From Pedobacter sp. Leaf250 (GTDB lineage Bacteria > Bacteroidota > Bacteroidia > Sphingobacteriales > Sphingobacteriaceae): a DNA stretch of 64,000 bases. Below, in pieces: positions 55,856-64,000 of the stretch (positions are counted from its first letter, which is position 1; the number at the start of each line of letters is the position of its first letter). The notes beneath the pieces are model-generated. The model was not told the origin of the DNA. It made no database searches and saw only the letters and a program-made list of their open reading frames with translations. The DNA lies in contig NZ_CAKLBU010000003.1 of NCBI RefSeq assembly GCF_920984735.1, positions 124,001 through 188,000 of the forward strand, in the 5' to 3' direction. Position numbers and translations under genes: made by a program.

Positions 55856-55998
55856 TGTCACAAATGCTAGGTAAGGTTGGCCGTTCAGCGATAGAACAAC
55901 AGCCGTATGATAGGAGATGATCCCGTACGATAAAGGAGAAAAACCCAAGTGTGCTGTGCAGTGGAGTTTACAAAGCTGCACAGCCTTATTCAAAAATA

Positions 55999-58161
55999 AT
56001 GATTATGGAGATTAAACTAAATCGAGTATCAAGGTTTTTTGCTGGCCTGATATTTATGCTTACCCTTTCAGTTGTCACCTATGCCCAGGAATGGAGTTTT
56101 GACGGGAAGAAGCCACTGGCTGCTGCTCAGGGCATGGGCACTCTCGAACTAAGAAGCGTAAAAGGGAAGTTGGAATTGAGCCCAGGGGTTTTAGGCATGG
56201 CAGTAAGAACAGATGGTTATAGTACCTCGCTAAAAGCAAACCTATCTAAACCATTTACAGGTATATCTGGTTGGTTTGCTTTAGAATCTTTTCCTACAGA
56301 TACCGCTGCTTTCTTTGCTTTTAAAGATACAATTACTGGACTTTCTACCTCGGTTTGTGTAGACAGGTTCGGGGAAATTATTCTGGGTAAAGGAAATGCT
56401 CAGAAATTTTCGTATGCCTCTACAGGTCACTTTGTGGCTAAGTTTACCTGGCTTCAGATCATTTTACTTAGAAATCAAAACGAAAACGGACTTTGGGTAA
56501 ATGGCATAGAAATTTTAAACAAAAAGCAAATGCCTGATTTTCCTAAAGGATCTTCAGAATTATTGTTAGGTACTGATTATAGGAAGAAGACACTTGGGAA
56601 AATGGATCTGTCTGCCATTAATGGATTGATAGACGAATTTAAGTTTTTGCGTGGTGATGATGACCTAAAAAAACTGATAAAAGAAGCTAACGCCTTAGGA
56701 AAAAAGAATCCTAAGCTTGCTATACCCAAAAGTCGATTTATTGATGATTTCAGTAGGCCAAAATATCATCTTCTCCCTGCTGCCAATTGGACAAATGAGA
56801 CACATGGCCTCATTTACTACAAAGGTAAATACCATATCTTCAACCAAAAAAATGCTTCTAATCTTGCATTAAGCCAGATAAACTGGGGACATTTCAGTAG
56901 CACGGATTTGATTGACTGGACGGAACATAAGCCTGTTCTCAGCCCGGAAAAAGGCTACGACGAGAATGGGATTTGGTCAGGCCACGTGGTAATCGGTGAC
57001 GCAGGAATTCCAATGATCAGCTATACCGCGGGTGGTAAGAAAATGGGAGTAGCATTGGCTTTTCCGAGGGATTCCAGTCTATCCGAGTGGATAAAATATG
57101 ATAAAAATCCGGTGATCCCCGGCCAGCCTGAAGGTTTTTCCAGAACTGATCTTCGGGATACCTATATATTCAAAGAGGCGGACAGGTGGTACATGGTAGT
57201 GGGTTATGGAATCGAAAAGGCCGGACAAGACCGCGGGGCTTTGCTTCTTTATAGCTCTTCGGACCTTAAAAGTTGGAAATTCCTCCATACATTGTTTGAA
57301 GGCAACCCTGCTGTGGACAATTCCGGAATCTTTTGGGAAATGCCCGTATTTAGAAAAATCGGAGATAAATACCTCCTTTTGGTAAACAAGGTTCCACACA
57401 AGGGTATCCCGGCGAGGGCACTTTACTGGGTAGGTGAGTTTACTCATGAACGTTTTGTTCCAGATGACCTGTTGCCAAAAAATCTTGAGGTGATAAATCG
57501 CTTACTTTCTCCATCTGTTGCCCGAGACAAGGATGGCCTGCTAACTGCAATTGCCATTATACCGGATGAGGTGAGTGGTGATGCCGGTTATCAAAAAGGC
57601 TGGTCGCATCTTTACAGTATTCCACGAATCTGGAATTTATCTTCAGGTAGGCTTCACCAGTTGCCCCATCCGGCTTTGACCGCACTTAGAAACGGAGCGG
57701 GTAATCGTTTCGATGAGCAAATTTCTTCCGATCAGCCTAAAAAAGTCTATGCTGGTCAGCAATATGAATTGCTGGCAGAAATTACTGCAGACAAGGCAAA
57801 TAAATTTGGTTTTATTCTCCACAGTAATCCTGACGGTTCTGAGTTTTCCAAAATTTATTACGATGCCGAATCAAAACAGATGGTGGTAGATCAAACCCGG
57901 TCCAGTAAGAAAAAAGGGATTCCACAAACCACTAAAAAGGATAACCTGAACCTTGATTTAAGTAAACCTGTAAAACTCCATCTTTTTGTAGATGGATCAG
58001 TTGTCGAGTTGTTTATTAACGATGAACATGCATTAACAACTAGAATATTTCCGCTCAGTAAGCAAAGTGATGTGGCAGAGGTGTTCTCCCAGGGTGGAAA
58101 TATCAAAATAAAAGGAACAGTATGGAAACTGAACCCTGCAAAGATGGAAACTGATTTCTAA
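55999..58161 (+). CDS. Divergent GH32 protein with N-terminal LamG-like domain; Glu at nucleophile position
   Basis: About 720 residues from the ATG at 55999; upstream residues of the open frame do not form a signal, whereas IKLNRVSRFFAGLIFMLTLSVVTYAQ does. A concanavalin/LamG-like beta domain (about 25-215) precedes a GH32 five-bladed propeller (about 240-570) and a C-terminal beta sandwich. The GH32 nucleophile motif WMNDPNG reads WTNETHG, so Asp is replaced by E267. The transition-state Asp (LRDT, D387) and acid/base Glu (WEMP, E447) are kept. It may have altered or reduced hydrolysis, or serve as a binding protein. It is the third glycan gene after SusCD in the operon. Confidence 0.85.
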   Translation: MIMEIKLNRVSRFFAGLIFMLTLSVVTYAQEWSFDGKKPLAAAQGMGTLELRSVKGKLELSPGVLGMAVRTDGYSTSLKANLSKPFTGISGWFALESFPTDTAAFFAFKDTITGLSTSVCVDRFGEIILGKGNAQKFSYASTGHFVAKFTWLQIILLRNQNENGLWVNGIEILNKKQMPDFPKGSSELLLGTDYRKKTLGKMDLSAINGLIDEFKFLRGDDDLKKLIKEANALGKKNPKLAIPKSRFIDDFSRPKYHLLPAANWTNETHGLIYYKGKYHIFNQKNASNLALSQINWGHFSSTDLIDWTEHKPVLSPEKGYDENGIWSGHVVIGDAGIPMISYTAGGKKMGVALAFPRDSSLSEWIKYDKNPVIPGQPEGFSRTDLRDTYIFKEADRWYMVVGYGIEKAGQDRGALLLYSSSDLKSWKFLHTLFEGNPAVDNSGIFWEMPVFRKIGDKYLLLVNKVPHKGIPARALYWVGEFTHERFVPDDLLPKNLEVINRLLSPSVARDKDGLLTAIAIIPDEVSGDAGYQKGWSHLYSIPRIWNLSSGRLHQLPHPALTALRNGAGNRFDEQISSDQPKKVYAGQQYELLAEITADKANKFGFILHSNPDGSEFSKIYYDAESKQMVVDQTRSSKKKGIPQTTKKDNLNLDLSKPVKLHLFVDGSVVELFINDEHALTTRIFPLSKQSDVAEVFSQGGNIKIKGTVWKLNPAKMETDF

Positions 58162-58187
58162 GAGGCTTTTGCAAAACTGCTGATTAA

Positions 58188-59684
58188 ATGACTAACCAAA
58201 TGAAAAAAATATTCAAAAATAAATCAATCCTGCTAATCACAATTTCGCTGTTTATCTCTGCTAAGGTCTGTGCTCAAAAAGATAGCTCAACACTTTATAA
58301 GGAACCCTACCGGTCGCAATTTCACTTCAGTCCAAAAAAAGGTTGGATCGGTGACCCCTGCGGATTTATTTATTATCAGAACAAATATCAAATGTTTTGG
58401 TGGGGAAAAGCCGTTTCAGATGATCTTGTTCATTATAAGGAAGTCTCACCCGATGTGATGACCGGAGATGATGGAGGAATCAGTTATTTTACCGGTTCTG
58501 CCCTCATCGATAAACGAAACTTGGCCGGGTTTGGTAAAAACAGCTACATCGCAGCCTACACAATGTTCAATAAGCAGACCAAAAGCCAGTCACAAGGGAT
58601 TTCTTACAGTCGGGACGGGCAAACTTTCGAATACTATAAAGGAAATCCGGTTATAGACATAGGAAGTACTGAGTTTCGTGATCCTACTGTATTCTGGCAC
58701 GCCCCAAGCAAGAAATGGATCATGGTTGTTGCAAAAGCGCTGGAGAAAAAAATCAAATTCTACGGGTCAAAGGATTTAAAGTCCTGGACATGGCTCAGCG
58801 ATTTCGGTCCCGCGGGTGCTCAGGATAAAGCCTGGGAATGTCCGGATCTTTTCCAGCTTCGCGTAAACGGAAAAGATAGAGATAAGCGGTGGGTCATGGT
58901 CGTATCAATTGATTGGGCGCAGGAGCAATATTTCATTGGAGATTTTGACGGTAAAACCTTCACCTTAGGAAAAGAGCAGCCAAAGGAGCCACTGTACATG
59001 GACAAAGGACTTGACTTTTATGCCTCTCGTACTTTTCAGGATTACGATGGAACATTGAAAACCAAGACGACGCTAGGATGGGTAGCCACCTGGGATTACG
59101 CACAGACCGCCCCCTCGAACTATGGGAAAGGTTTTTGGTCTATTCCCAGAGATTTAGAGTTGAAAACGTTTCCTGAAGGTATTCGTCTTACGCAGACCCC
59201 GATGAAGGCGCTTCGTTCCCTGAGAGGCGATACCGTTAGTTCTTCCTATCAACTCGAAGCAGGGTCAGCTAAGTTGAAAGCTTTCCAACCGCAAGAGAAT
59301 GTTTACGAACTCGACGCTGTTTTTGATACCAGTGTGCCCAACATTTTTGGATTCAACCTATGTGTGGGAGAAGGCCGTAAGGTAGCAGTGACCTATGATA
59401 CTGAAACCACTCTTTTGAAAATCGACAGAACCAATTGTTCGAAAGAAAAAATTGACAAATTTGCCCGTGTCTCTTCCGCGAAGGTGCTCCCTAAAAACGG
59501 TGAACTACGTTTGCATTTTTTCGTGGATAAATCAAGTGTTGAACTTTTCACTGGTGAAGGAAAAGATGTATTTACCTTGCTTACCTATCCAGGTGATTCT
59601 CAAACCGGAATTGAAACTTTCGCCAAAAATGATGGAACAAAGCTATCCTTTAAAGCCTGGAAATTAAACTCAATATGGAAATAA
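58188..59684 (+). CDS. GH32 fructan hydrolase with WIGDPCG variant motif, secreted
   Basis: A 498-residue protein with a signal peptide (KNKSILLITISLFISAKVCAQ; translation may start at 58188 or at the ATG at 58200). The propeller keeps all three catalytic acids: nucleophile D56 in WIGDPCG (canonical WMNDPNG), D165 in FRDP and acid/base E217 in WECPDLF. The loop after the nucleophile is short (MFWWGKAVSDDLVHY), lacking the usual FFQYNP-HWGHAVS stretch, so the active-site pocket differs from invertase-type enzymes. A C-terminal beta sandwich follows. It overlaps the next gene by 10 bases. It probably releases fructose from beta-fructans or fructose-containing oligosaccharides. Confidence 0.9.
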   Translation: MTNQMKKIFKNKSILLITISLFISAKVCAQKDSSTLYKEPYRSQFHFSPKKGWIGDPCGFIYYQNKYQMFWWGKAVSDDLVHYKEVSPDVMTGDDGGISYFTGSALIDKRNLAGFGKNSYIAAYTMFNKQTKSQSQGISYSRDGQTFEYYKGNPVIDIGSTEFRDPTVFWHAPSKKWIMVVAKALEKKIKFYGSKDLKSWTWLSDFGPAGAQDKAWECPDLFQLRVNGKDRDKRWVMVVSIDWAQEQYFIGDFDGKTFTLGKEQPKEPLYMDKGLDFYASRTFQDYDGTLKTKTTLGWVATWDYAQTAPSNYGKGFWSIPRDLELKTFPEGIRLTQTPMKALRSLRGDTVSSSYQLEAGSAKLKAFQPQENVYELDAVFDTSVPNIFGFNLCVGEGRKVAVTYDTETTLLKIDRTNCSKEKIDKFARVSSAKVLPKNGELRLHFFVDKSSVELFTGEGKDVFTLLTYPGDSQTGIETFAKNDGTKLSFKAWKLNSIWK

Positions 59685-61783
59685 GCAAAAAAAAGAATCT
59701 CATTACTAGATTTTGCATCTTGTGGCTTTGTTGTATCGGCCTTCAGCTTGTAGGATGTGCGGATAAGATTCCCGAGAAGACCGTTACAATGAGCAAACTG
59801 CTTGAGGAAATGGTGTCGGTCGAAGAGCAATCCAGGGTTCCCAAACCCTTTTATATCGCAAAACAGGTAAGCAGCCATGACCGTTCCTCTACTAAGCCTG
59901 ATTCTGCGAACTGGTTCGCTAACGCAGACGGATTCGGAAACGAGGGCGTAGATACCATTTCGGGGCACATAGAAAAAATACTTTTTAATGAACAAGGACC
60001 AGGCGTAATTACCCGTATTTGGCTGACCACCCTGGATAAGAGAGGGGTAATTCGTTTCTATTTCGATGGACAAAAGAAGGCTGGCTGGACGATCCCTTCC
60101 TATGATCTGATGAAGTTTGGCGGCATAGAAATCGGCAAGGGTCTGCTTATCCCGCACACCAGTTATACTCCGGAAGGAAAGGGTGGGAGCACGCTGTTTA
60201 TGCCCATCCCTTACTCCAAAAGCTGTAAGATCACTTTTGAGGATTCCAAAGACGTTGCGGTAACCCCAAAATACTATCAGATAAATTATAGAGCATATAA
60301 AAAAGGCACTACTGTAGAAACCTTTTCGGCTGCGGGGTTAAAACGAGCAAAGCAGAAAATCAAAGAGGTAAATGAAATACTGTTGCATCCGCCCGCATCT
60401 AAAGGTAAGGTGTATGAGACTAGTGATAATTTATTGCCGGGGGATTCCCTGGTGTTGGATTTGCCTGCGGGCCAGTATGGTATTTATGATCTGGATTTGA
60501 ACATCAGTCAAATGCAAAGGTCTGCGTATGCCCAGGTGATGAAAAAAATAATCTTTTCCGCTGATTTCGATCACCAGCAAACCATATGGGTGCCGTTGAG
60601 TGACTTTTCGGGAGGGGGGACTGGAAGCCCTCGCGTCAGAAGCTGGTATCTTAACGCTGATGGACAAGGAAAGGTCAATAGCCGCTGGTTGATGCCCTAC
60701 CGGAAGCTCGGTAAATTTGTGTTGAAAAATGTTTCAGAGGAAAAAGTTTCGGCCACCATATCCGCGAAGATATTGCCGCTGGCCTGGGACGAAAGATCGC
60801 TTTATTTTCACACTTCCTGGAAGGCAGAAAGGGGAATTTATTTACACGACAAGCCTGAAGAGTATAAGAAGGTCCGTGAGTGGAATTTTGCCTCGCTTTC
60901 AGGATTTGGCATTTATAAAGGAGATGTTTTGACCATTTTTAATCATTCACCCGCCTGGTATGGAGAGGGAGATGAAAAGATTTGGGTGGACAATGAGCAG
61001 TTTCCATCACACTTTGGAACTGGCACCGAAGATTATTACAACAGTTCATGGGCACCTGTTGTTCCATTTCAAACGCCTTTTGGAGGCGCTCCCAGGGCTG
61101 ATCAGGAAAGTTCTCATGGTTATAATACTTTTTTTCGCACCAGAAACCTGGACGGAATCGCCTTCACTAAAGGCCTGAAATTCGATCTGGAAATGCTAAG
61201 TTGGGTAAAGGGGAAAATGGATTGTGCATCTACCGTTTATTGGTATGGGGGAAAATCAGCACATGCCTTATCTAGTGGGAGTGTAACTGACATCATGTGG
61301 CCATTGATCCCAGTTCCTGAGGACTTAGGTAAATTCAAAGAACCTGGATCGATAGAATTTGAGCGACTTAGTGCTGAAAAAAAGGACAACGCCATACAAA
61401 TAGATAAACAGCAAATGTATGGCTTCATTGGAGGCAGGTGGAGTGAAGCCTCACAAATGACTGCTAGAGGAGGAAAACCTGGGGATGGTTTAACTTTTCG
61501 GTTTAATGACTTGAAAACAGGTAATTATAAGATGGTTTTGTATTGTACAAAGGCGAGTGATTATGGCATCATTTCATTTAAAGTAAACGGAAAGCAGGTT
61601 GCGGTTTCTTTTGATGGATATCAGGATAAGGTTTCAAGGGCTGCGGTATCCTTAGGAACTTTTGCGAGTGAAAAGGGGCAGATTGCTCTTGAAGTTTTTA
61701 TTAAAGGAGCTAATAAAAAAATGTCAGGAAAACAATATATGTTCGGGTTGGATTGTATTCAGCTTGTTAAAACGGGTAATTAA
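59675..61783 (+). CDS. DUF2961 lipoprotein, glycoside hydrolase family 172 (alpha-fructofuranoside/difructose dianhydride type)
   Basis: A 702-residue protein. A lipoprotein signal (CILWLCCIGLQLVGC, Cys about residue 28) is followed by the DUF2961 double jelly-roll (about 75-545) with the hallmark FGTGTEDYYNSSW, then a C-terminal beta-sandwich carbohydrate-binding-like domain (about 570-700). Two glutamates 21 residues apart, E431 (GEGDE) and E452 (GTGTED), agree with the spacing of the catalytic pair I recall for the founding GH172 enzyme, the Bifidobacterium dentium alpha-D-fructofuranosidase/difructose dianhydride I synthase. The ATG overlaps the upstream GH32 gene by 10 bases, and the next GH32 ATG is one base after its stop. 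Activity on alpha-linked or cyclic fructose disaccharides is inferred from family and context. Confidence 0.88.
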   Translation: MEISKKKNLITRFCILWLCCIGLQLVGCADKIPEKTVTMSKLLEEMVSVEEQSRVPKPFYIAKQVSSHDRSSTKPDSANWFANADGFGNEGVDTISGHIEKILFNEQGPGVITRIWLTTLDKRGVIRFYFDGQKKAGWTIPSYDLMKFGGIEIGKGLLIPHTSYTPEGKGGSTLFMPIPYSKSCKITFEDSKDVAVTPKYYQINYRAYKKGTTVETFSAAGLKRAKQKIKEVNEILLHPPASKGKVYETSDNLLPGDSLVLDLPAGQYGIYDLDLNISQMQRSAYAQVMKKIIFSADFDHQQTIWVPLSDFSGGGTGSPRVRSWYLNADGQGKVNSRWLMPYRKLGKFVLKNVSEEKVSATISAKILPLAWDERSLYFHTSWKAERGIYLHDKPEEYKKVREWNFASLSGFGIYKGDVLTIFNHSPAWYGEGDEKIWVDNEQFPSHFGTGTEDYYNSSWAPVVPFQTPFGGAPRADQESSHGYNTFFRTRNLDGIAFTKGLKFDLEMLSWVKGKMDCASTVYWYGGKSAHALSSGSVTDIMWPLIPVPEDLGKFKEPGSIEFERLSAEKKDNAIQIDKQQMYGFIGGRWSEASQMTARGGKPGDGLTFRFNDLKTGNYKMVLYCTKASDYGIISFKVNGKQVAVSFDGYQDKVSRAAVSLGTFASEKGQIALEVFIKGANKKMSGKQYMFGLDCIQLVKTGN

Positions 61784-61784
61784 T

Positions 61785-63308
61785 ATGAAAAATAAATTTA
61801 TAACTGCAGTCATTTGCAGCGCAGTTGCACTCATTGGCCTAAACCAATCTGTCGCAATAGCGCAGAGGAACATTAATCAAGAAGTGGAAAAATACAGACC
61901 CGCTTTTCACTTTACGCCAAAAGCACATTGGATGAATGATCCCAATGGGATGGTTTATTATAATGGTACCTATCATCTTTTTTTTCAGTACCATCCCGGA
62001 GGAACTACATGGGGGCCGATGCACTGGGGGCATGCGGTGAGTAACGACCTTTTTAACTGGCTGGAAAAACCCATCGCGTTATATCCCGATAGTTTAGGTG
62101 CGATTTTCTCCGGTAGCGCAGTAATCGACAAGGACAATACGGCTGGTTTTGGGAAAAATGCCATGGTTGCTATCTTTACCCATCACAACCAGAAGATTGA
62201 GAACGCTAAGACCGGGCTACATCAATATCAGAGTATCGCGTATAGTAATGATGAGGGCAATACATGGACTAAATACAAGGGAAATCCGGTATTGCCAAAT
62301 CCTGGGATCACTGATTTTAGGGATCCAAAAGTCATGTGGTTTGAACAAGGCAAAAAATGGATCATGACCCTGGCAACAAAGGACAGAATCACCTTCTACT
62401 CATCGCCAAACCTGAAGCAGTGGACAAAAGAAAGCGATTTTGGTGCCACGCAAGGTGCGCACGGGGGTGTATGGGAGTGCCCTGACCTTTTCACCCTTAC
62501 AGTCAACGGAAAGAAAGTTTGGGTTCTGCTTGTCAGCATCAACCCAGGCGGGCCAAATGGCGGGTCTGCAACCCAGTATTTTACGGGGAGTTTCAATGGG
62601 CATGAGTTTGTAGCCGATTCTAAGGAAGAAAAGTGGATTGACTATGGTACTGATAATTATGCAGGGGTTACCTGGTCTAACACAGGGGATAGAAGAATTT
62701 TTCTTGGATGGATGAATAACTGGTTATATGCCAATCAGGTACCTACAGTGGCTTGGAGAGGGGCAACCACAGTACCAAGGGAACTAAGCCTTTCTGAGCA
62801 AAATGGTCGCTTGTTAATCAGTAGCTTACCTGTTAAGGAGCTCTCTGCCTTTTTGGAAAAACCCTCAATGCTTTCACTTGGAAAAGGTTCAACTCAAAAT
62901 AGAAAAACTGCTAAAATCCCTTCTGGAAAGCCCTTTGAGCTGACGTTGGAAACCAAGGATTTATCATCATTCTCTATCAGTCTCCTTAGTAGTGGCTCTG
63001 ACAAAGTTATTTTTGGATACGATAAAGTACATAACAGGTTCTTCATCGACAGGCGGAATGCCGGTGATACCAGCTTCAACAAAGAATTTTCCGCAGTGCA
63101 TTACGGCCCTCGAATCAGTAAGTCCAGCTCCATTTCAATGAAAGTTCTGATTGATGCGGCCTCAATTGAGGTGTTTGCAGACAATGGAACTTGTGTGATG
63201 ACCGATATATTTTTTCCGAAAAAGCCAATCAATTCACTTGAAGTTTTAACGAATAAGGGTTCAGGCTTGAAAACGCTAAAATATCTACCTTTAAAACGGA
63301 TAAACTAA
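61785..63308 (+). CDS. GH32 exo-acting beta-fructosidase/levanase, canonical
   Basis: 507 residues from the ATG at 61785. The open frame reaches back to 61662 inside the GH172 gene, but the signal peptide (KFITAVICSAVALIGLNQSVAIA) starts here. It has classical motifs: WMNDPNG with nucleophile D52, FFQYHP, HWGHAVSNDL, FRDP with D180 and WECPDLF with acid/base E231, followed by a C-terminal beta sandwich. This is the full invertase/inulinase/levanase architecture; beta-2,1 or beta-2,6 preference cannot be read from sequence. It is the last gene of the fructan operon, with a long hairpin behind it. Confidence 0.94.
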   Translation: MKNKFITAVICSAVALIGLNQSVAIAQRNINQEVEKYRPAFHFTPKAHWMNDPNGMVYYNGTYHLFFQYHPGGTTWGPMHWGHAVSNDLFNWLEKPIALYPDSLGAIFSGSAVIDKDNTAGFGKNAMVAIFTHHNQKIENAKTGLHQYQSIAYSNDEGNTWTKYKGNPVLPNPGITDFRDPKVMWFEQGKKWIMTLATKDRITFYSSPNLKQWTKESDFGATQGAHGGVWECPDLFTLTVNGKKVWVLLVSINPGGPNGGSATQYFTGSFNGHEFVADSKEEKWIDYGTDNYAGVTWSNTGDRRIFLGWMNNWLYANQVPTVAWRGATTVPRELSLSEQNGRLLISSLPVKELSAFLEKPSMLSLGKGSTQNRKTAKIPSGKPFELTLETKDLSSFSISLLSSGSDKVIFGYDKVHNRFFIDRRNAGDTSFNKEFSAVHYGPRISKSSSISMKVLIDAASIEVFADNGTCVMTDIFFPKKPINSLEVLTNKGSGLKTLKYLPLKRIN

Positions 63309-63345
63309 ACTTGTTTTACCGTTTTTTAGTGAGTTCCAATTTGCT

Positions 63346-63386
63346 TGCAAGGGCAGACTGTGGTAGGCATAAAGTCTGCCCTTGCA
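63346..63386. terminator. 14-bp perfect hairpin after the fructan operon
   Basis: TGCAAGGGCAGACT (63346-63359) and AGTCTGCCCTTGCA (63373-63386) pair perfectly around a 13-base loop. There is no strict T-run on the plus strand. It probably separates the fructan operon from the convergent hydrolase gene. Confidence 0.6.
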
Positions 63387-63588
63387 TTATGCGAACTTTT
63401 AGGCAGCGTTGCTATTGGATTTTCGGGAGGTAATCTTGATCCACTGCGAAGCTAATAGTGGTCTTCTTTAGCCCTTGATTTAATTAGACCCAGTGCACCA
63501 AATTATAGTTATCTCCAACAATACTAGTAAAGAAGATTTTATGATTTTTTTTGGCGAAGTGGAGTGAATCAATTGCTGGTTATCCAGA

Positions 63589-64000
63589 CTAATCACTATT
63601 CATCTGAAATGCCTTAATTATTGGTTTTTCGAAATCAATCCACTTCTGATAACCCTTGTCGTTCAAATGCACGCCGTCTTTTGTCAATTCCAGTATTAAT
63701 TCACCGTTTGAATCGACAAACTGACTATAGAAATCAATGACCTCATAAAATCCCTTAACCTCATTTTTTTTGATCATTTTATTTACCGAAAGAATATCCT
63801 TTTGCAGGTATGTTCTTCTGGTGGGTAAAAGCGTACGTACATAAATTTTCGTATTTGGCGATCTATGATGAATTATTTTGGAGATTTTCAATATGTTCTT
63901 ACCTACATATTCAGGTGATGGAACAATTTTGTCATATTTTAGATCAGGATTATCCTCTTGGTGACGGAGGCTAAAAAGATCATTAATTCCAATTAGTATA
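63589..64000 (-). CDS. SGNH/GDSL-family hydrolase, 5' part beyond the window
   Basis: The minus-strand frame is open from the right edge to a stop at 63589. It gives ILIGINDLFSLRHQ at the edge, carrying the GxND block III motif with the catalytic Asn, and ends with KDGVHLNDKGYQKWIDF, the DxxH block V with the catalytic Asp and His. The N-terminal GDS block is off the window. A TTG at 63891 is only an internal codon. SGNH enzymes are esterases, often deacetylating glycans. It is convergent with the fructan operon and may be unrelated to it. Confidence 0.85.
   Translation of the reverse strand, partial: ILIGINDLFSLRHQEDNPDLKYDKIVPSPEYVGKNILKISKIIHHRSPNTKIYVRTLLPTRRTYLQKDILSVNKMIKKNEVKGFYEVIDFYSQFVDSNGELILELTKDGVHLNDKGYQKWIDFEKPIIKAFQMNSD

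Noticed and set aside
59600..60157. 185-codon open frame on the minus strand
   Set aside because: It is antisense to the strongly supported GH172 gene and the GH32 end, has no recognisable domain and no plausible promoter; it is a shadow of the coding frame.
61662..61784. Longer N-terminus for the last GH32 gene
   Set aside because: The extra 41 codons overlap the GH172 gene in another frame and place a non-signal sequence before a clear signal peptide at 61785.
1..64000. CRISPR array, tRNA or rRNA genes, prophage or defence island
   Set aside because: I saw no regularly spaced repeats, no cloverleaf-like segments, no phage structural genes and no recognised defence proteins.

Overview
The window reads as chromosomal DNA of a Bacteroidota bacterium, most likely a Sphingobacteriaceae member close to Pedobacter. 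I infer this from three SusC/SusD pairs, FecI-type sigma/FecR pairs, a hybrid two-component system, split DsbD genes, weak ribosome binding sites and TAxxTTTG-like -7 elements. The genus is an inference; no rRNA or tRNA gene was seen.

Layout. (1) 1-1342: a luciferase-like monooxygenase cut by the left edge, plus an HxlR regulator. A scar with TetR and IS3 transposase remnants follows (1485-1829). (2) 2045-13896: a peptide- or amide-type uptake locus: FecI sigma, FecR, SusC with an STN domain, SusD, a metzincin-like lipoprotein protease, an amidohydrolase and a TlpA thioredoxin. (3) 14004-18684, minus strand: a tripartite efflux cassette (TolC, HlyD, MFS) ending in its TetR regulator, with an AraC gene upstream. 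(4) 19726-31827: a redox accessory region. It holds an HxlR gene divergent from an NtaA/DmoA-type monooxygenase, an NADP-binding reductase, a GH3 beta-glucosidase, four short-chain dehydrogenases and three AraC-family genes, one of them frameshifted. A decayed copy of the reductase's 3' end lies behind the GH3 gene. (5) 32283-44349: a second FecI/FecR/SusC(STN)/SusD locus that carries its own periplasmic thiol system (TlpA-like protein, alpha/beta hydrolase, DsbD alpha domain, DsbD beta-gamma). (6) 44350-45679: decayed DNA with a probable DUF429 remnant. (7) 45680-63308: a complete fructan utilisation locus with a hybrid sensor carrying a sugar-binding domain, an MFS sugar porter, a PfkB fructokinase, SusC (no STN), SusD, three GH32 proteins and a DUF2961/GH172 lipoprotein. 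(8) The right edge cuts an SGNH hydrolase on the minus strand.

How the parts work together. In the fructan locus the sensor would detect released fructose or short fructan in the periplasm and switch on SusCD and the glycosidases. The porter would import fructose and the kinase would phosphorylate it. GH172 is known for alpha-fructofuranoside and difructose dianhydride chemistry, so this locus may handle more than inulin or levan. The two sigma/anti-sigma loci both use STN-bearing SusC proteins, as expected for outer-membrane-to-FecR signalling, while the sensor-controlled fructan SusC lacks STN. The most unusual parts are the GH172-containing fructan locus with a GH32 whose nucleophile position is Glu, the SusCD locus with a private DsbD/TlpA pathway, and the monooxygenase-reductase-beta-glucosidase gene string.
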